Numbered from the stretch's first letter, positions 10,556 to 22,586 are shown. The stretch is 64,000 nt of DNA from Fagopyrum homotropicum (GCA_033239125.1 BSWB01000004.1:58651501-58715500); one strand, 5' to 3'. Notes: a model not told the origin generated them from the sequence alone. A program made the numbers and translations.

Positions 10556-13500
10556 GCTTTAAAATTTATAACCCAAGAAGTATGCTTGAAAAATATACGA
10601 ACCCATAATGTACGGATCAATTGTAATAAAAGCAAGAATTTCAGGGGTCAAACACAGGGACAATGGTGAAATAAAGCAGGAAAACAGGTAGTCAAATATT
10701 GCAAATAACTACGAATTAAAGCAATCAAAGATGACGTAAAAGTCAAGTAAGGGGAAATGTTGATTCTAGGGATTAAAGCATCTAGTTGTGGTTTCGACTC
10801 AAGATCTAAAAGGATAACGCGGACAAAGCTGAGGTTTGCAAAGGGAAGGTGTTTCTAAAGTGGGAATAGATCACCGGGTAAGTCTCACTACTCACTATCT
10901 CAAACCAAAGCTCCTATCACCGGGTAAGTCTCAAGGTACTAAGGAAAGGAACTATAATCTCAAACCAACACACCACCCAAGGGAATAAAATTAACCTTTA
11001 CCGGGTAAGTCTCAGGCTAACTCTCAAATATGGGATGAAGGCACACTCAAACCCCAATAAAGGATAAACCTTTCTTACCTACACTCATGATCTTAGGTAA
11101 ACAAACAAAGGAATCACCGGGTAAGTCTCATCCTAAGCTTGCATTGAACCAGAAAAGGTATAATAAGGATAGGATTTGGCAAACTTAAACTCTTAACTCA
11201 GAATAGGATTCAGGAAAGGTTCACCTCTTTCAGTTATATTCCACCCTGGCCGAGATGTTCAATGACTGAGCGATGTGTTCTAGGGTTAAGGTAAAGACTC
11301 GAGCTTTCAGGGTCCTGCTGGGATTAAGATCATTCTATCATCGTCTTTCCCACAACTTTCAGCCAATCACCCTAGAATCGCATAAGAAACTTAGCCAACA
11401 ATCATCATGATAACAATAATCATATTAATGGAAAAGGAATCAATAATCGAACAAGAAAATATTAAGAAAAAGGTCTCAATAACTGAATCAAACAATCAAC
11501 AAACAAGCGTTCCTCCGTCACGAATCATCAAAGACAACAAACCAAAAGTAATCTAAGAAAGTCTTACAAACTTCTTCAAAAGCTAATTCCAACTATGATG
11601 TCTTCCTTCCTTGAACTTCAATCCTTCAATACTTCCTTCAAACTTCCTTCAAAACTCCAAAAAATCCCTCAATTGCTGGATGCTATAAGCATGGTTGAAT
11701 TGTGGAAAATCTAACCCTTTATATAGAAGAATTATCTTCCAAAGATAATAATATCTTAAAAAGATAATGTCATATAAAATATATCTCTATCTCTTAAAAT
11801 AAATCAGCCAAAAATAATATCTTCCTTCCAGAAATCCATCCAAAAATATAAGATATCCTCCTTTTAAAAATAAAAGATCTCAGTCAAAAATAAAGATCTC
11901 ACCGGCGACAAGGTGTTCGCCTCGGTCACGACGGTCCTCCAGATCACCTCGGTCGAGGTGGTACTGTAGCTGACCGAGGTGAATCTCAACTGAATGTGAA
12001 ATCTCTCAAATCTGGTCCAAAGTCAATCTTTTTAATCATTTCCATGCTTCCGGAGATCTTCCTTAAGCTCCAGAATGTAGCTCCAATGACTCCTTAGCTT
12101 CCTTAGCTCTATTTTGATGCAAAACGCACCATTTTACCTACAATTACAACGAAACTAGGTGTAGACCTTGATTCCCGCAAGGGTAGACAAAACAACAATA
12201 TAACCAAATAATATACATCCATACATGCAGATTTATGAACATAAAACGTCTAAACTAGCCCCAAAATATAGACTATAATACATGCTATCAAAATACCCCA
12301 CACTTGTCCCTTGCTTGTCCCCAAGCAAGTTCCAAATCTTAGATACAAGATAGAATGGATTATAAGTCAGAAAATCAATGAAAAGCATTTCAAAACATTT
12401 TTGGTGGTGTGTTGCACTCATAGATCACTCTAAGAGAATGCTTCATGGCAAATAAAATCAAGACATGATCAAAGCATTTTATAAATATAAGAAAGTTGTT
12501 CATCTTTGCATAAAATCATAGAATGCATAATAAATCATATTTATCGAAATCAATCATGTATAATCCAGTTTAAACAACCAAGTCAATCAACAAGCTCGAG
12601 GTCTCAAGGGCTTCCAAAAGAGGTCAAGAAACGCGTCAGGGCGGGATGTATATAGGGTATGTGGTGCTAGAATCCGGGAAAATGATCTTACTTCACTTTC
12701 TTTGAATCTCAACATCTTCCACCAATAAGCTTTGCTTATTTACTTTACTTTTTGGGATGCATGGACAGAGGTGCACAATAAACGAAGCCTAAGAAATCAG
12801 CAATCATCAATTTCTCGAGATGCCTCAAACCCTTTATGCACATACCAAGACCCGTTAGGAATATCGTTCAACCCGACTTTGGCAAGGCACAAACACCTGG
12901 CTATGTGAATGGTGCCGAGTTACTCATCATCATGATTGACTTCCCCAAACCTAATTGTTTCTTTCTAACACTGTCAGCCAACATCTCAACTTTACTTTCA
13001 CTTGCTTTTCTTTGCTTGCTTCCAAATTCCCAAATAGGTAAAGGGAGGAAAATATGTATATGAGGGGCTAAGCATGGTCAAGAAGAAGAAGAGAAGAGAA
13101 TGAATTGCCTTAATCATCGCAGGAAGAATGTGATAGAACTCATCATGTGGTGTCAACCTTCAAATTCAAATAATTTTGACAAAAACAAAGTATTAAACAT
13201 GCTAAAACTTCAAATAAAGCATTTTGCAACTTAAACATATCATAAAACCTTTCGAGCATATAAAGATTTCAAAACTAATCTGCAAACAGAATCATCATTG
13301 AGGTCATATCTAGAGAAGAAGCACAAAACGTTTCGAAAAACTCTCAGTTAAGAACCCACCTCGGTCGAGGTGTTCTGACGTCATCCGAGGTGTCCACCTC
13401 GTCCAGTCAAGAACATCCCGGTCGAGGTCATAAATTTTTTTTTTCAAGCCAGTTTTTGACGTTTTTTTCAAACAAAAACGTGTATGTATGCATGTAATGA

Positions 13501-13733
13501 CAGATAAACACATGACGCCAAGTAAAGCAGAATAAGATCATAAATATCCGAAGAAGTCATACAAACATACACATAAGGTCAAATAATACATCCAAATACC
13601 CCATACTTGGGACACATTGTCCCAATGTGTCAAATAAAAGTCTAGAATCAGAAAACTCACCGGACCTAGCTGAACTGCATAATAAATAAATAAAGAAAAT
13701 CCATGCAGCTCTCCCTTATCTGATGCATAGGGG
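10556..13733. other. Decayed retrotransposon-like noncoding region
   Basis: There is no intact gene. It contains four copies of CACCGGGTAAGTCTCA (10872-11130) and two palindromes CACCTCGGTCGAGGTG (11945-11960 and 13357-13372). It also has two plant-repeat phrases around 12290-12340 (CCCCACACTTGTCC) and 13592-13630 (CCCATACTTGGGACAC), which I recall from plant LTR-element flanks. Which element class it comes from is inference. Confidence 0.45.
10872..11130 (+). repeat. Four dispersed copies of CACCGGGTAAGTCTCA
   Basis: Copies start at 10872, 10918, about 10999 (TACCGGG variant) and 11115. Spacing is irregular (46, about 81 and 116 bp) and the text around each is partly shared (CTCAAACC, CCAA). 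Each contains GGGTAAGT, which resembles a splice donor. Confidence 0.8.
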
Positions 13734-13734
13734 T

Positions 13735-14197
13735 GTTGGGTCGGATCTAGCTGGTGGCGGTGGTGGATGTGGAACGTAGGGGTGTTGGGTCGGATCAAAG
13801 AATAGCCCATCATCTACTGAAACTGAATCTCCATCCTACGACGCTGGTAGTGTTGGCTCTCCCTTATCTGATGCATCCAACCATTGGTATCTACGCTCAT
13901 CCTCAAAGCGCTAGGACATGTCTACCATCATGGCTGCATAGGAGTCAATCATTTGCTCAATCAGCTTACCAATCCGTCGGTGAGCCTCTGGATCTCTGCG
14001 TCTCCAAAATCTGCGCAGAGGTGGTGGTGCTGCTGTTACTACCTCCTCCTCTATCGCCTCCTCATCAAGGTCGACAACTGGAACACTAGGGCTGCCGGTA
14101 TCAGTACCGGTCTCCATAGCAGCTCCTCCATCAAACTCCTCCTCATCATCAGTAGCAGCAGCATCTCTGGCATCCTGCATGTAAGGAAACCAAGCAG
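13735..14197 (-). pseudogene. Acidic, transposon-associated protein fragment, cut by MULE copy 2
   Basis: On the minus strand the frame 14210-13911 encodes a run rich in Asp/Glu (TDDEEEFDGG, LDEEAIEEEV) followed by RRFWRRRDPEAHRRIGKLIE. This resembles the C-terminal tail of plant retrotransposon-associated 'putative plant transposon protein' frames. No N-terminal part is seen. Its upstream end runs into the leader of MULE copy 2 at about 14197. Downstream, 13727-13800 carries a 50-bp tandem duplication (TAGGGGTGTTGGGTCGGATC twice), and TCTCCCTTATCTGATGCAT recurs about 148 bp apart. Confidence 0.4.
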
Positions 14198-14386
14198 AAT
14201 TGAGAATCAAAATTGTAGAATTAGTCGGAATGTGACCGTTACGAGTTTGAAAATTTGACCGTTGTAAATGTGACCGTTGGAATGTAGTTGTTGGATTTTT
14301 ACGAGCCTATATATATTACATGTCTCATCATTTTACAATTCACATTCATCTAAACCACAACAACATAAAGAAAGAAATTCGTTAAA

Positions 14387-17300
14387 ATGTCAACATTTTT
14401 TTAAGAAGGAGATGTAGAATCCGATCGTGAAAGCTCTATTATGCCGTTTGAAATTGGTAAATACAGTGATCCGGAAGAAATTATCGCACAACTTGAAGTA
14501 AGTGTACAAGCTCATTTATATTTTACTTTTAAACGATGTTAGAATAGATAATTGGAATTGTAGCATTAGTTCGAATAGTTTTAGTCAATGTTAGAATAGA
14601 TAATCGGAATTGTAGCATTAGTTGGAATAGCTTTAGACAATGTTAGAATCAGTCGGAATAGCTTTAGACAAAGTTAGAATTGAGAATCAAAATTGTAGAA
14701 TTAGTCGGAATAGTTTTAGACAATGTTAGAATAGAGAATCGGAATTGTAGAATTAGTCGGAATAGCTTTAGACATTTAAGAATATAATATGTGGATAGTA
14801 AAAATATTACTCTATGTTATTTTATTTAGGATCTTATGGAATATTCTCGTGAACTCGGTACCGATTATTCGTCAAAATTTGAGCTTCATAGATATTTTGC
14901 GGATAGAGACAACTTATTTGGGTGGGCTCGGTATGTGACAAACGCAATGAATATGGTGTTAGTCATTAAAAAATCATGGTTGGATAGAAGGGATTTTCGT
15001 ATATTACAATTGACTTGTGATAGACACGGTGAACCTAGAAAAGAAAAAGATGTTGATCCGACCATGTTCCAAGTTCTAGCTGGAAAAAAAACTCAAAGAA
15101 GTGTATCCGCTTGTTTCAACTGAATGGAACACAAATTGAAGAGGAAAAGTGGATAGTGAGGGTTTTATGTAGAATCCACAACCGCATAATTCTCTTGTTG
15201 TTAAGGGGTCATGCATTGTAGGACGCTTGACTCCCAAGCAAGGCCGAAAGGTGGAGCGTGAATTGAGTTCCGGCTTAAAACCGAGACATATTTTAAAATC
15301 CGTGCAATTAGAGGATCCTGACAATGTGACCTCCATCCGGCAAGTTTACAACACCGGTTTGAAGATTAGAATGGAACAAGCCGAAGGAAGGGATCATTAC
15401 AACAAGCACTTCATACATTGACGGAACGTAGATATTATGTGAACACTAGGAGAAGTCCGGATTTTGATGAGGTGATTGATTTCTTTATCTCACATCCCGA
15501 CTCGAGGCATTTGCTTAGCATGTTTCCCTATGCTTTTGTGATGGACTCGACATATAAGACCAACATGTAAGTTTCTATTCAAGGCGCATTTTTACTTTAC
15601 TTTATTTCCTACACTCGATCATATTTTCCTAGAAAATTTGAACTTAATCGTTGCTTTTTATTACTTTTAAATACAATATGTCATTGTTGCAGATCGTAGG
15701 CATCACTAGCACAAAGAAGACATTCGTAATTGCTTTTGTATTCATGGCACAAGAGAATAGAGATCACTACGAGTGGGCTTTGAGGAGGGTCCATTATTTG
15801 CTATATGGAAAGACTCCGGAGGTAATTGCCACCGATCGTGAGCTAGGTCTTATAAGCGCACTGGGTGTAGTATTTCCCGAGGTAAATCATATATTGTGCA
15901 CGTTCCATATAAAGTGCAACATTTATAATAAAGCGGTCCTCGTTTTGCGCAATAAGGAATTGGAAGCCATCTTCATATCCCATTGCCATGCCTTGTTCGA
16001 GTCGAGATCCAATGGAAGCTACCAACGACGTTTGTTGGAAATGAGAGACTATTGACAATCATATCCGAGGTTAATGAACTATCTTGAGACGACATGGCTT
16101 ACCCCGTACAAGGAGGCAATCGTTCGTGCTTGGACGGATGTACACCATCATTTTGACACAAGAACCACAAATGCGTAAGTTGTTTAGACATTCACTACAT
16201 TGATAAACATTTCTTAATTTTGTAATTAACCTTTTTTATAGGTGTGAGTCCGCGCACAAGTTGTTGAAACAAACACTAGATTCTAGTGTTGGAGGTTTCC
16301 AATTGGTTTGTGAAGTCATACACTTGATGGTCACAGATCAAGTCCAGAAGTTATAAGCTTTTTTAGAGATGTCACGGGAGAGGATTCCACGAGAGGTGTG
16401 TATACCGATATTAGACTTGCTTCGCAACTACATAACAAACGAGGGTTTCACGCTCTTGTGGAATAACTACACCAAGGCTAGACATACAAAAGATGATGAA
16501 GTGTGTCGGGACAGTTTTTGGAGAGAGGTTCATGGAGTGCCATGTGTGCATGACTTTAGGATTGCAATTCAGACTCGTAGACCTATCATGTTGAGTCTGA
16601 TACACCCATTTTGGAAGCAATTTCATTGGATTCCAGTTGATTTTCCCGATGATGATATTGGTGATGATTATGATGATCGTACAAACCCAATCCAAGTAAC
16701 TCTAAATAAGTTTAGAGAAAGAATGGACTCAAACATGCTAAACTCGGATGAGCAAGACAAGATTGCATCTATACTGGAGGGCATCGAGAACCCCGGGAGT
16801 ACGACGATGAAGGAGCCGACACAAAAAGTAAAGGCAAAGGGACAACCTCCAACCCCGAGATCAACAAGAAGAGAGCCCAGTTCATTTGAGCATTCTACTA
16901 CACGTGGTCCAGGACGTCCAAAAGGGAAGAAAGCAAAAGATGTAGATTCTACACTGGAGTCGACTCATACTAGTAAGGCGTGTCCTACTACTAAGGCACG
17001 TCGTAAAGGAGAATTTTGTTGGAGACAACGAGAATTCTCAAAGTTTATGGAGCCGTATGTATCGAGAGCAATCATTGTACGAGGAGACGGCCACTGTGGA
17101 TATAAAGCAATTTCCGCGGTTTTGGAATTCTCGGATGAAGATTACTTGGTAATACGGAGGAATATGCTCATGGAGTTAAGTTTGAGAAGAGCATTGTATT
17201 CTAAGGTAGTTATTATTTCATAAAGTTATGTTTTAATTAGAATCATTGATGTTAACAATGTTTTTCTTGTTAATCTTTGCAGTGTGTAGTCCTCAATCAG

Positions 17301-17576
17301 CTTGACAAAGTCCTTCAAAACGTTTATTGGACGAGTCAGTCTCCGTGTCCAGAAGAACATTGGATGAAAATACCTATTATCGCATGTGCAGCAACCACCT
17401 ATTATCAGATTGCATTAGTTGTCCTTGGGACCATCCCAACGACATTCCTACCTATGATAGCCAACACTCCTAACCAAGAGGCCCCTACAGTCATTGCTCG
17501 ATAGCGTTTATATCAAACAACACACACTTCCGGTTGGTCGGCGTTTTACTTTCAATCAATTTTGAGAAGATTAAGC
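14387..17576 (+). pseudogene. MULE transposase-OTU protease gene, copy 2 (decayed)
   Basis: Same gene as copy 1, in opposite orientation. Exons by homology: 14387-14497, 14830-15566, 15671-16174, 16242-17215 and 17283 to about 17570. Exons 1 and 3 match copy 1 in length exactly (111 and 504 nt). Damage: TAA at 14402-14404 in exon 1; three single-base deletions in exon 2 (near 15068, 15213 and 15394), which account for 737 versus 740 nt; acceptor AA instead of AG before 15671; TGA at 16053-16055 for Trp; TAA at 16354-16356. The last 285 codons from 16369 are open: SWIM motif GVPCVH, acidic DDDIGDDYDD, AT-hook RGPGRPK, then the OTU start DGHCGYKAIS with the catalytic Cys kept. The OTU C-terminal His region (NNTHFRLV near 17517-17552) is out of frame with the start of exon 5. 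It cannot make a full transposase. Confidence 0.85.
14537..14775 (+). repeat. Degenerate tandem repeat in intron 1 of MULE copy 2
   Basis: About four to five imperfect units of roughly 50-60 bp, built on GTTAGAATAGATAATCGGAA and TTAGTCGGAATAGCTTTAGA. A further unit lies upstream of exon 1 at about 14198-14232. Copy 1's first intron (3219-2711) lacks the array. Confidence 0.75.
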
Positions 17577-18960
17577 TACTAGGGTAACTTATTTTTTTAG
17601 AATACAAACAAGACCCCAAGTATATAACAATTTATAGAAAAAGATAAAATATTAATTAAGGATATATTTAATAGGCAGTTATTATCTTACTGAAAGTTAC
17701 TTATTTGGTAATATTTATTAATTAAGCAAAAAATAGGTAACCGGTTAATAAGGTAACCGTCCGTGATATTCTCCACTTCAGATTTCAATTATTAACCAAA
17801 ACCAAAATCAAAATAAAAAAATTGCTCAACAAAGACGGAAGCAGTTCGCCATAGCCGGTGTTCTCGAGGTCTCGTCGCCCTCTCAACCGTCGTCCTCAAC
17901 ATTCTACTTCAATCGCCTAATATTCGCTCGTCATCAACATGTATAAGTTACAAATTGCTTCAAGGGATTATTCTCAATCCCGAATCGATTAATTTCAGTC
18001 GCCATAGCTAGGTAAGATTGCTTCGACGATTATGCTCTAGATGTTGAAGAAAACCACTCTTTCGTACCCATATATTATCAGCAAGATTCAATTGAGAATG
18101 ATGAAGTTCAATGGACGCAATATGCACAATCTGTTTGGGGAGTCCGAATTGTAGGGCTTTTGTGACGGAATTGAGGATTGATTGGCAAGATTCAGTTGAG
18201 AATGATGAAGTTCAATCGAGTATTCAACGGTCGTCTTCAACAGGTATAAGTTAAAGAATGATTATGTACATATGTTGTTGATTATGTACATATGTTGCTG
18301 CGAAAATATTACTGATTAACTATATATGTACCAAATATGTAGTTTGTGTACATTTGGATAGGGATTTGATGATACATAGACATATTTTGTGTGTACATAT
18401 AACATGATGTCAATTAGAATATGTACTATTTTGTGTTTGCATGTAAATATGTTTGTAGTCTCTGGTGATTATGTACATATTTTGCTGCAAAAATGTTACT
18501 AACTAACTATATATGTACATATATTTGCATTCTTTGCGATTATGTACATATGTTGCTGCGGAAATCTTACCAAGATTGATTCAATATCGTCGCCATTGAT
18601 GAACACAAGTTGGAAAGGACGAACATTCCGGAAAATATTTTGATTTTCTTAATAAATTGAGGTATTTTGATTCACTTAATAGATGGAGAGAGAAATATAT
18701 TAAATTTCCCATTTTCTAATAATTAGTTGCTTAATAAATGGAGAGAAAAATATTTTGATTTCCTTAATATCCTCCTTTTATTTTAATAAATCTTTTTTTA
18801 TATAATTTGGAGGAGCCTATTTTGTACTCATTATTAACTTGGGGTCCTTTATATGCTCATGGTTTCAAAACATACCTACTCCCCATTTTACCCATCAATT
18901 TTTTGTATTTAAACTCAATATTCAATAACCTTTTTTCGTAATTTGATATTTGTAGGTATG
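17577..18960. mobile_element. Possible non-autonomous MULE-like element
   Basis: The left end (CTACTAGGGTAAC followed by an AAGACCCCAAG stretch at about 17608-17620) resembles the reverse complement of 18830-18905, which contains GACCCCAAGTTAATA and GGGTAAAATGG. A similar start (TAGGGTAG, then AGACCCC) occurs at 42040-42075. Inside is a leader-like region rich in TCGTCG (17850-17940) and a microsatellite-like repeat. No coding frame is seen. The inverted repeats are imperfect, so the call is tentative. Confidence 0.35.
18253..18585. repeat. Degenerate tandem repeat with TATGTACATAT core
   Basis: GATTATGTACATATGTTG recurs at about 18259, 18280, 18468 (variant) and 18538, followed three times by GCTGC(G/A)(A/G)AAAT. 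Each core includes the palindrome ATGTACAT. The repeat units are irregular, 20-190 bp apart. Confidence 0.6.
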
Positions 18961-19385
18961 GCTAAAAGATGACGCCTCTTTACCGAAATTGAGCGATGCT
19001 TGGAGACACCATCACGATCCAAGTGTTGATGGATGAGATGCGCCGTTCATTGCAAGGATATCTCGTTACGAGGAGTTACGTCGTGCGACGGGTCACCGGG
19101 AGATTAGTGGAGGATATCTTTAGTCGTCTTGATATATTGTTGTCATCATGTTTTAGTCATTTTGATATATTGTTTTCGTCATGTAAGAACTACTTCATTT
19201 TGGTGGTACTTGATATTTTGATTTTGTTTACCTGGAGTACAATGAAATAATAATACAAACAAAAAATAAAAACTTAAATGGATAATTCATAAAATAAAAG
19301 CAAGTTAAGAATTCACAAAATAAAACTCAAGTTTGTTAAAAACAAAATAAAACATAAAAAACAACAAGCTACAACTACAAATGTC
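18961..19385. other. Unassigned region with short open frame
   Basis: A frame starting at 18996 (MLGDTITIQVLMDEMRR and onward) has a few plausible codons but no family signature. It is followed by AT-rich DNA. It may be a transposon coding scrap. I do not call a gene. Confidence 0.3.
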
Positions 19386-20065
19386 ATGGGGCATGCTGTG
19401 AAGCCCGGACCTGAGATGAAGAATTTACAAAATAAAACTGAAGGGTTCGGGTTCGGGTTTTCGGGTATCGGGTTTTGGATTTCAGTTTCGGTTTCGGTTT
19501 TATCAACTTCGGAGAAAAATGGATCGAAGAAGAGCTGCTCGGACAAGAAGAAAAGAAGGGGAAGAAGGCTCCGCTTGCGCGCGTTTGCCCTAAATACGGT
19601 TGGCGCGCAGACGGAGTCCGCGTGCGTGTGGGATGGCGTGCAAGCCCATTGCGCTCGGTCCAAGCGCAGTCGGACTCCGCGTGCGCTGGGTCGAGCGCAT
19701 CTGGACTCCGTCGTCGTCTTTGCGTTGGCGCTCAACATGGGCGCCGACAAATGACGTTGATGCCCATTTTCTAATTTTTTTTAAAAAAATTATTAATTTT
19801 TTTTTAATTTTTATTTGGGTGCCGGCGCACGGCGTTGGCGCTCAAGACCCTATTTTTTCTATTTTGACCACTTTTAAATTTTATTAATTTTTACTTTGAG
19901 CGTCAATGTCATGCGCCGGCGCTCAAATCTCTCGTTTTTCCGATTTTTTGCCCACTTTTTTTTTTTAAAAAAAAACTTGGGCTCCGGCGCATGGTCTTGG
20001 GCCGTCGGCGCCCAAAACCCTTATTTTTGATTTCTGATTGAGCGCCATCGGAATGCGTTCATTTT
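19386..20065. repeat. GC-rich block with repeated GCCGGCGC / GGCGCTCAA motifs
   Basis: The motif GGCGCTCAA and the related GCCGGCGC(A) recur near 19727, 19822, 19905, 19983 and 20005. They are separated by poly-T/poly-A spacers of about 90 bp, like decayed tandem units. A related GCCGGCGCTCAAATAA occurs at about 21742-21757. Overlapping frames in three phases make coding unlikely. Confidence 0.55.
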
Positions 20066-20228
20066 TTACGTTATAATATAAACTCTGTGTCTTTAGCTTT
20101 TTCGTATTTAAATTGTTAATTTAATATTTTTTTTTGCAGACGATGTGTCTTGAGTTTCATAGTGAATGGGAAATGTATGGTGATTTTACGGCTTTTTCTG
20201 AATTAGTATACATCCGTAATGAGGGATT

Positions 20229-21195
20229 AGGGGTGTCAATGAGTCGGATTTGGGGCGGGGAGTACCCTATTCATCCCCATCTCAGTTTAGTAAAATGGCC
20301 ACCGTTCCCATACCCATACCCGTTCGGGTATTGAAAATTGTCTCCATCCCCGTTCTCGTCGGATATTCGCTCCCATCGGAGAATCCCCATCCCCGTTTAT
20401 TTTTTCCCATTTTAATGTTTTATGACTTTTTTCTACAAAGTTTCATGTCTATGTCGGATATTCATTCTCATCGGGGAATTCCCCGTCCCCATATTTGTCA
20501 CAACTCATGATTATCCTGTCACTATATTTTTCCCGCAAAGTACATTGTAAAATGGGTTAGATGTTTCATAATTTAGTTGATCAAATGTAATAAGCTGAAC
20601 ATATAAATTAAAATTTGCACCATGTGCAATCATCCTGTCAACTACTTAGCAGCCTTAGCTGGCTCAAGTAACTTGCATCGCAAAATGTACATCGTAAAAT
20701 GGGTTAGCTTTTTCATAATTTGATTATGAAAGATGGATATATTGTTAATCAACTTACGATGTACATCGCAAAATGTACATGGTAAATTGGTAGATTAACA
20801 CGTCACCTTCTCCAATATGTCAAAGTATAAGTAAGTTTATTGTGCATATACATTAGGTTTTGTTTATTCGGATTGATTAACACATCACAAAATGTACACA
20901 ATTTGTGAATTAAATTTCGTTTAAAATTGAAACTACAATGAAAGTCTAATATAAATACATTTTGTTTATTCGGGTTTCCCCATTTGGTTCCCCGTCAGAT
21001 TCCCCATCGGAGTTCCCCGTCGAGTTCGGGTTCAAATCGGAGAGCGGGGCGAATACTCCTATCTTCATTCCGTCCCCATCCCAAGCAGGGAATCAAATTT
21101 TAACCAATCTCCGTCCCCGTTTAGGATCCCATCCCATTCCCGCGACGGATAATTACCTGCAAATTTTTGGAAATCTCCAACCCATTTACACCCCT
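20229..21195. mobile_element. hAT-like non-autonomous element (TIR AGGGGTGTMAATG)
   Basis: It begins AGGGGTGTCAATGAG and ends CCCATTTACACCCCT, inverted copies with one mismatch over 13 bases. Subterminal DNA on both sides is made of CCCCATCCCCGT-type repeats, typical of a plant non-autonomous family. The right half is related, in reverse, to 28633-28960. I see no matching 8-bp flanking duplication, so the superfamily is uncertain. Confidence 0.6.
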
Positions 21196-22214
21196 CCAAG
21201 CGATGATGGTTGTTCACAATACACACATTGTTGGAAAACTAAGTTACTTTTAGGTGCATTGTTTTTTTTTCCTTTAGTAACAATAATCATATTGTTATGA
21301 AAGGTGACATTTTTTGTTTTATAACAATATTTTCTTCTTAAAATATATTTATGTTTCTTAACTAGTATTAAAAGATTTATTTATTTATATTAAAAATATT
21401 CGTACACGACACGAGTCCTAAACTAGCTATTTAAAACAATACGCAAGTGATTTTTAAAAAAATACACCTACAAATTCACCTAATTCATTTTGTAATTTTT
21501 CTAACATAAAAATAATATAAGTTTTATTTGGTTATTGCTATTCGTACGACAGTGAACATGCTATTCATACCGCTTGTACGACTACTCGTTGCGTAGCCAT
21601 AGTTAGCATTTTTTTCTTTCGTTTTTTATGAAAATTTTTTTAAACCTTATTTTTTTTTCCATAAAAAACACCGAAATTTTCACACTTTACATCGAAAAAC
21701 ACCGGAGTTTTAACCAGATTTACAATTTGAAGTGCGGGCCCCAGGAGCCGGCGCTCAAATAAATAATTTTTTTTAAAAAAAAGCGCTTACGCCTACGCAT
21801 GCTAGACGCGTAGCTCAGATTGGTCTTAGCGCTACACGTACGCGATGCGTAGGCGTAAATGTGGTACGCATAACATGGAACGGATGGTACAAATAGCAAT
21901 CTAGGTTTTATCTACATACTATATTAAATCCAAAGCATTTATTTCAATGTGGTTCTTCCTAAATCATAATATGCCACATGTCATTTTCTGATTTTTTTTC
22001 TAAATTATATATATATAGTTGTCATATTTAAATATTGATTTCTAAATACTAATTAAATTAAAAAGTAATTTCTAAATTTTTTTATAAGATATTAAAATTT
22101 TTAGATTTATTAAACAAAGTTATATTTTTTTTTTATAAGTTTTGACCAATTTATCATCAAAACCGATAAATAACTACGTATCAATTAATATACGTATACT
22201 AATATGATAATAAA
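21196..22214. other. AT-rich intergenic DNA, no gene seen
   Basis: This contains a short GC-rich patch at 21725-21890 with repeated GCGTA(G/C)GC motifs (related to the 19.4-20.0 kb block), and long A/T runs. No frames of interest. Confidence 0.4.
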
Positions 22215-22547
22215 CTAGTATAATACCCGCACCTTGTGCGGGTTTTGAAAAAAATGAGAAAGAATATTGTGAAATAGGTTTTTTTTACGTGCTTTTGTTT
22301 TGTATACTTCTCTAATCTAATCTTGCGTCCACAACGCGCCACGTCATCAACCCGTGCTCTGTTTTAGTAAGTATAATAGATTTGGTTTCTATAAAATTAT
22401 TATTTTAATAATAAAAGATTTTATGTTTAAAAAATAACGTAAAAAATAAAGATTTATTGGCTTTAACTGTGGGAGCTCAATTTCAAAAATCTTGCGTACA
22501 CAGCGCCACGTCATCAACCCGTGCTCTGTTTTAGTAAGTATAATAGA
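22215..22547 (-). mobile_element. Miniature Helitron with two tandem 5' ends
   Basis: Read on the minus strand, the 3' end has the hairpin CCCGCACAAGGTGCGGG, then 8 bases, then CTAG (22218-22215), followed by T. This is the classic Helitron terminus. The 5' end TCTATTATACTTACTAAAAC begins at 22380 and again at 22547, each preceded by A, so both fit insertion between A and T. Both 5' ends continue into the shared text GAGCACGGGTTGATGACGTG. The short form is 166 bp and the long form 333 bp. There is no coding capacity. Confidence 0.75.
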
Positions 22548-22552
22548 TATAA

Positions 22553-22586
22553 CTTTAATATTCAAAACCCGCGGGGATTACACTAG
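22553..22586 (+). mobile_element. Isolated Helitron 3'-end-like fragment
   Basis: TTCAAAACCCGCGGGGATTA followed by CACTAG (CTAG at 22583-22586, then T) matches the terminus at 22215 but on the opposite strand and with half of the hairpin missing. It may be the scar of an inverted neighbour. Confidence 0.4.

Noticed and set aside
19313..19887. Several 60-145 codon frames in the GC-rich block
   Set aside because: Multiple overlapping phases and repeat-driven composition; no recognisable protein.
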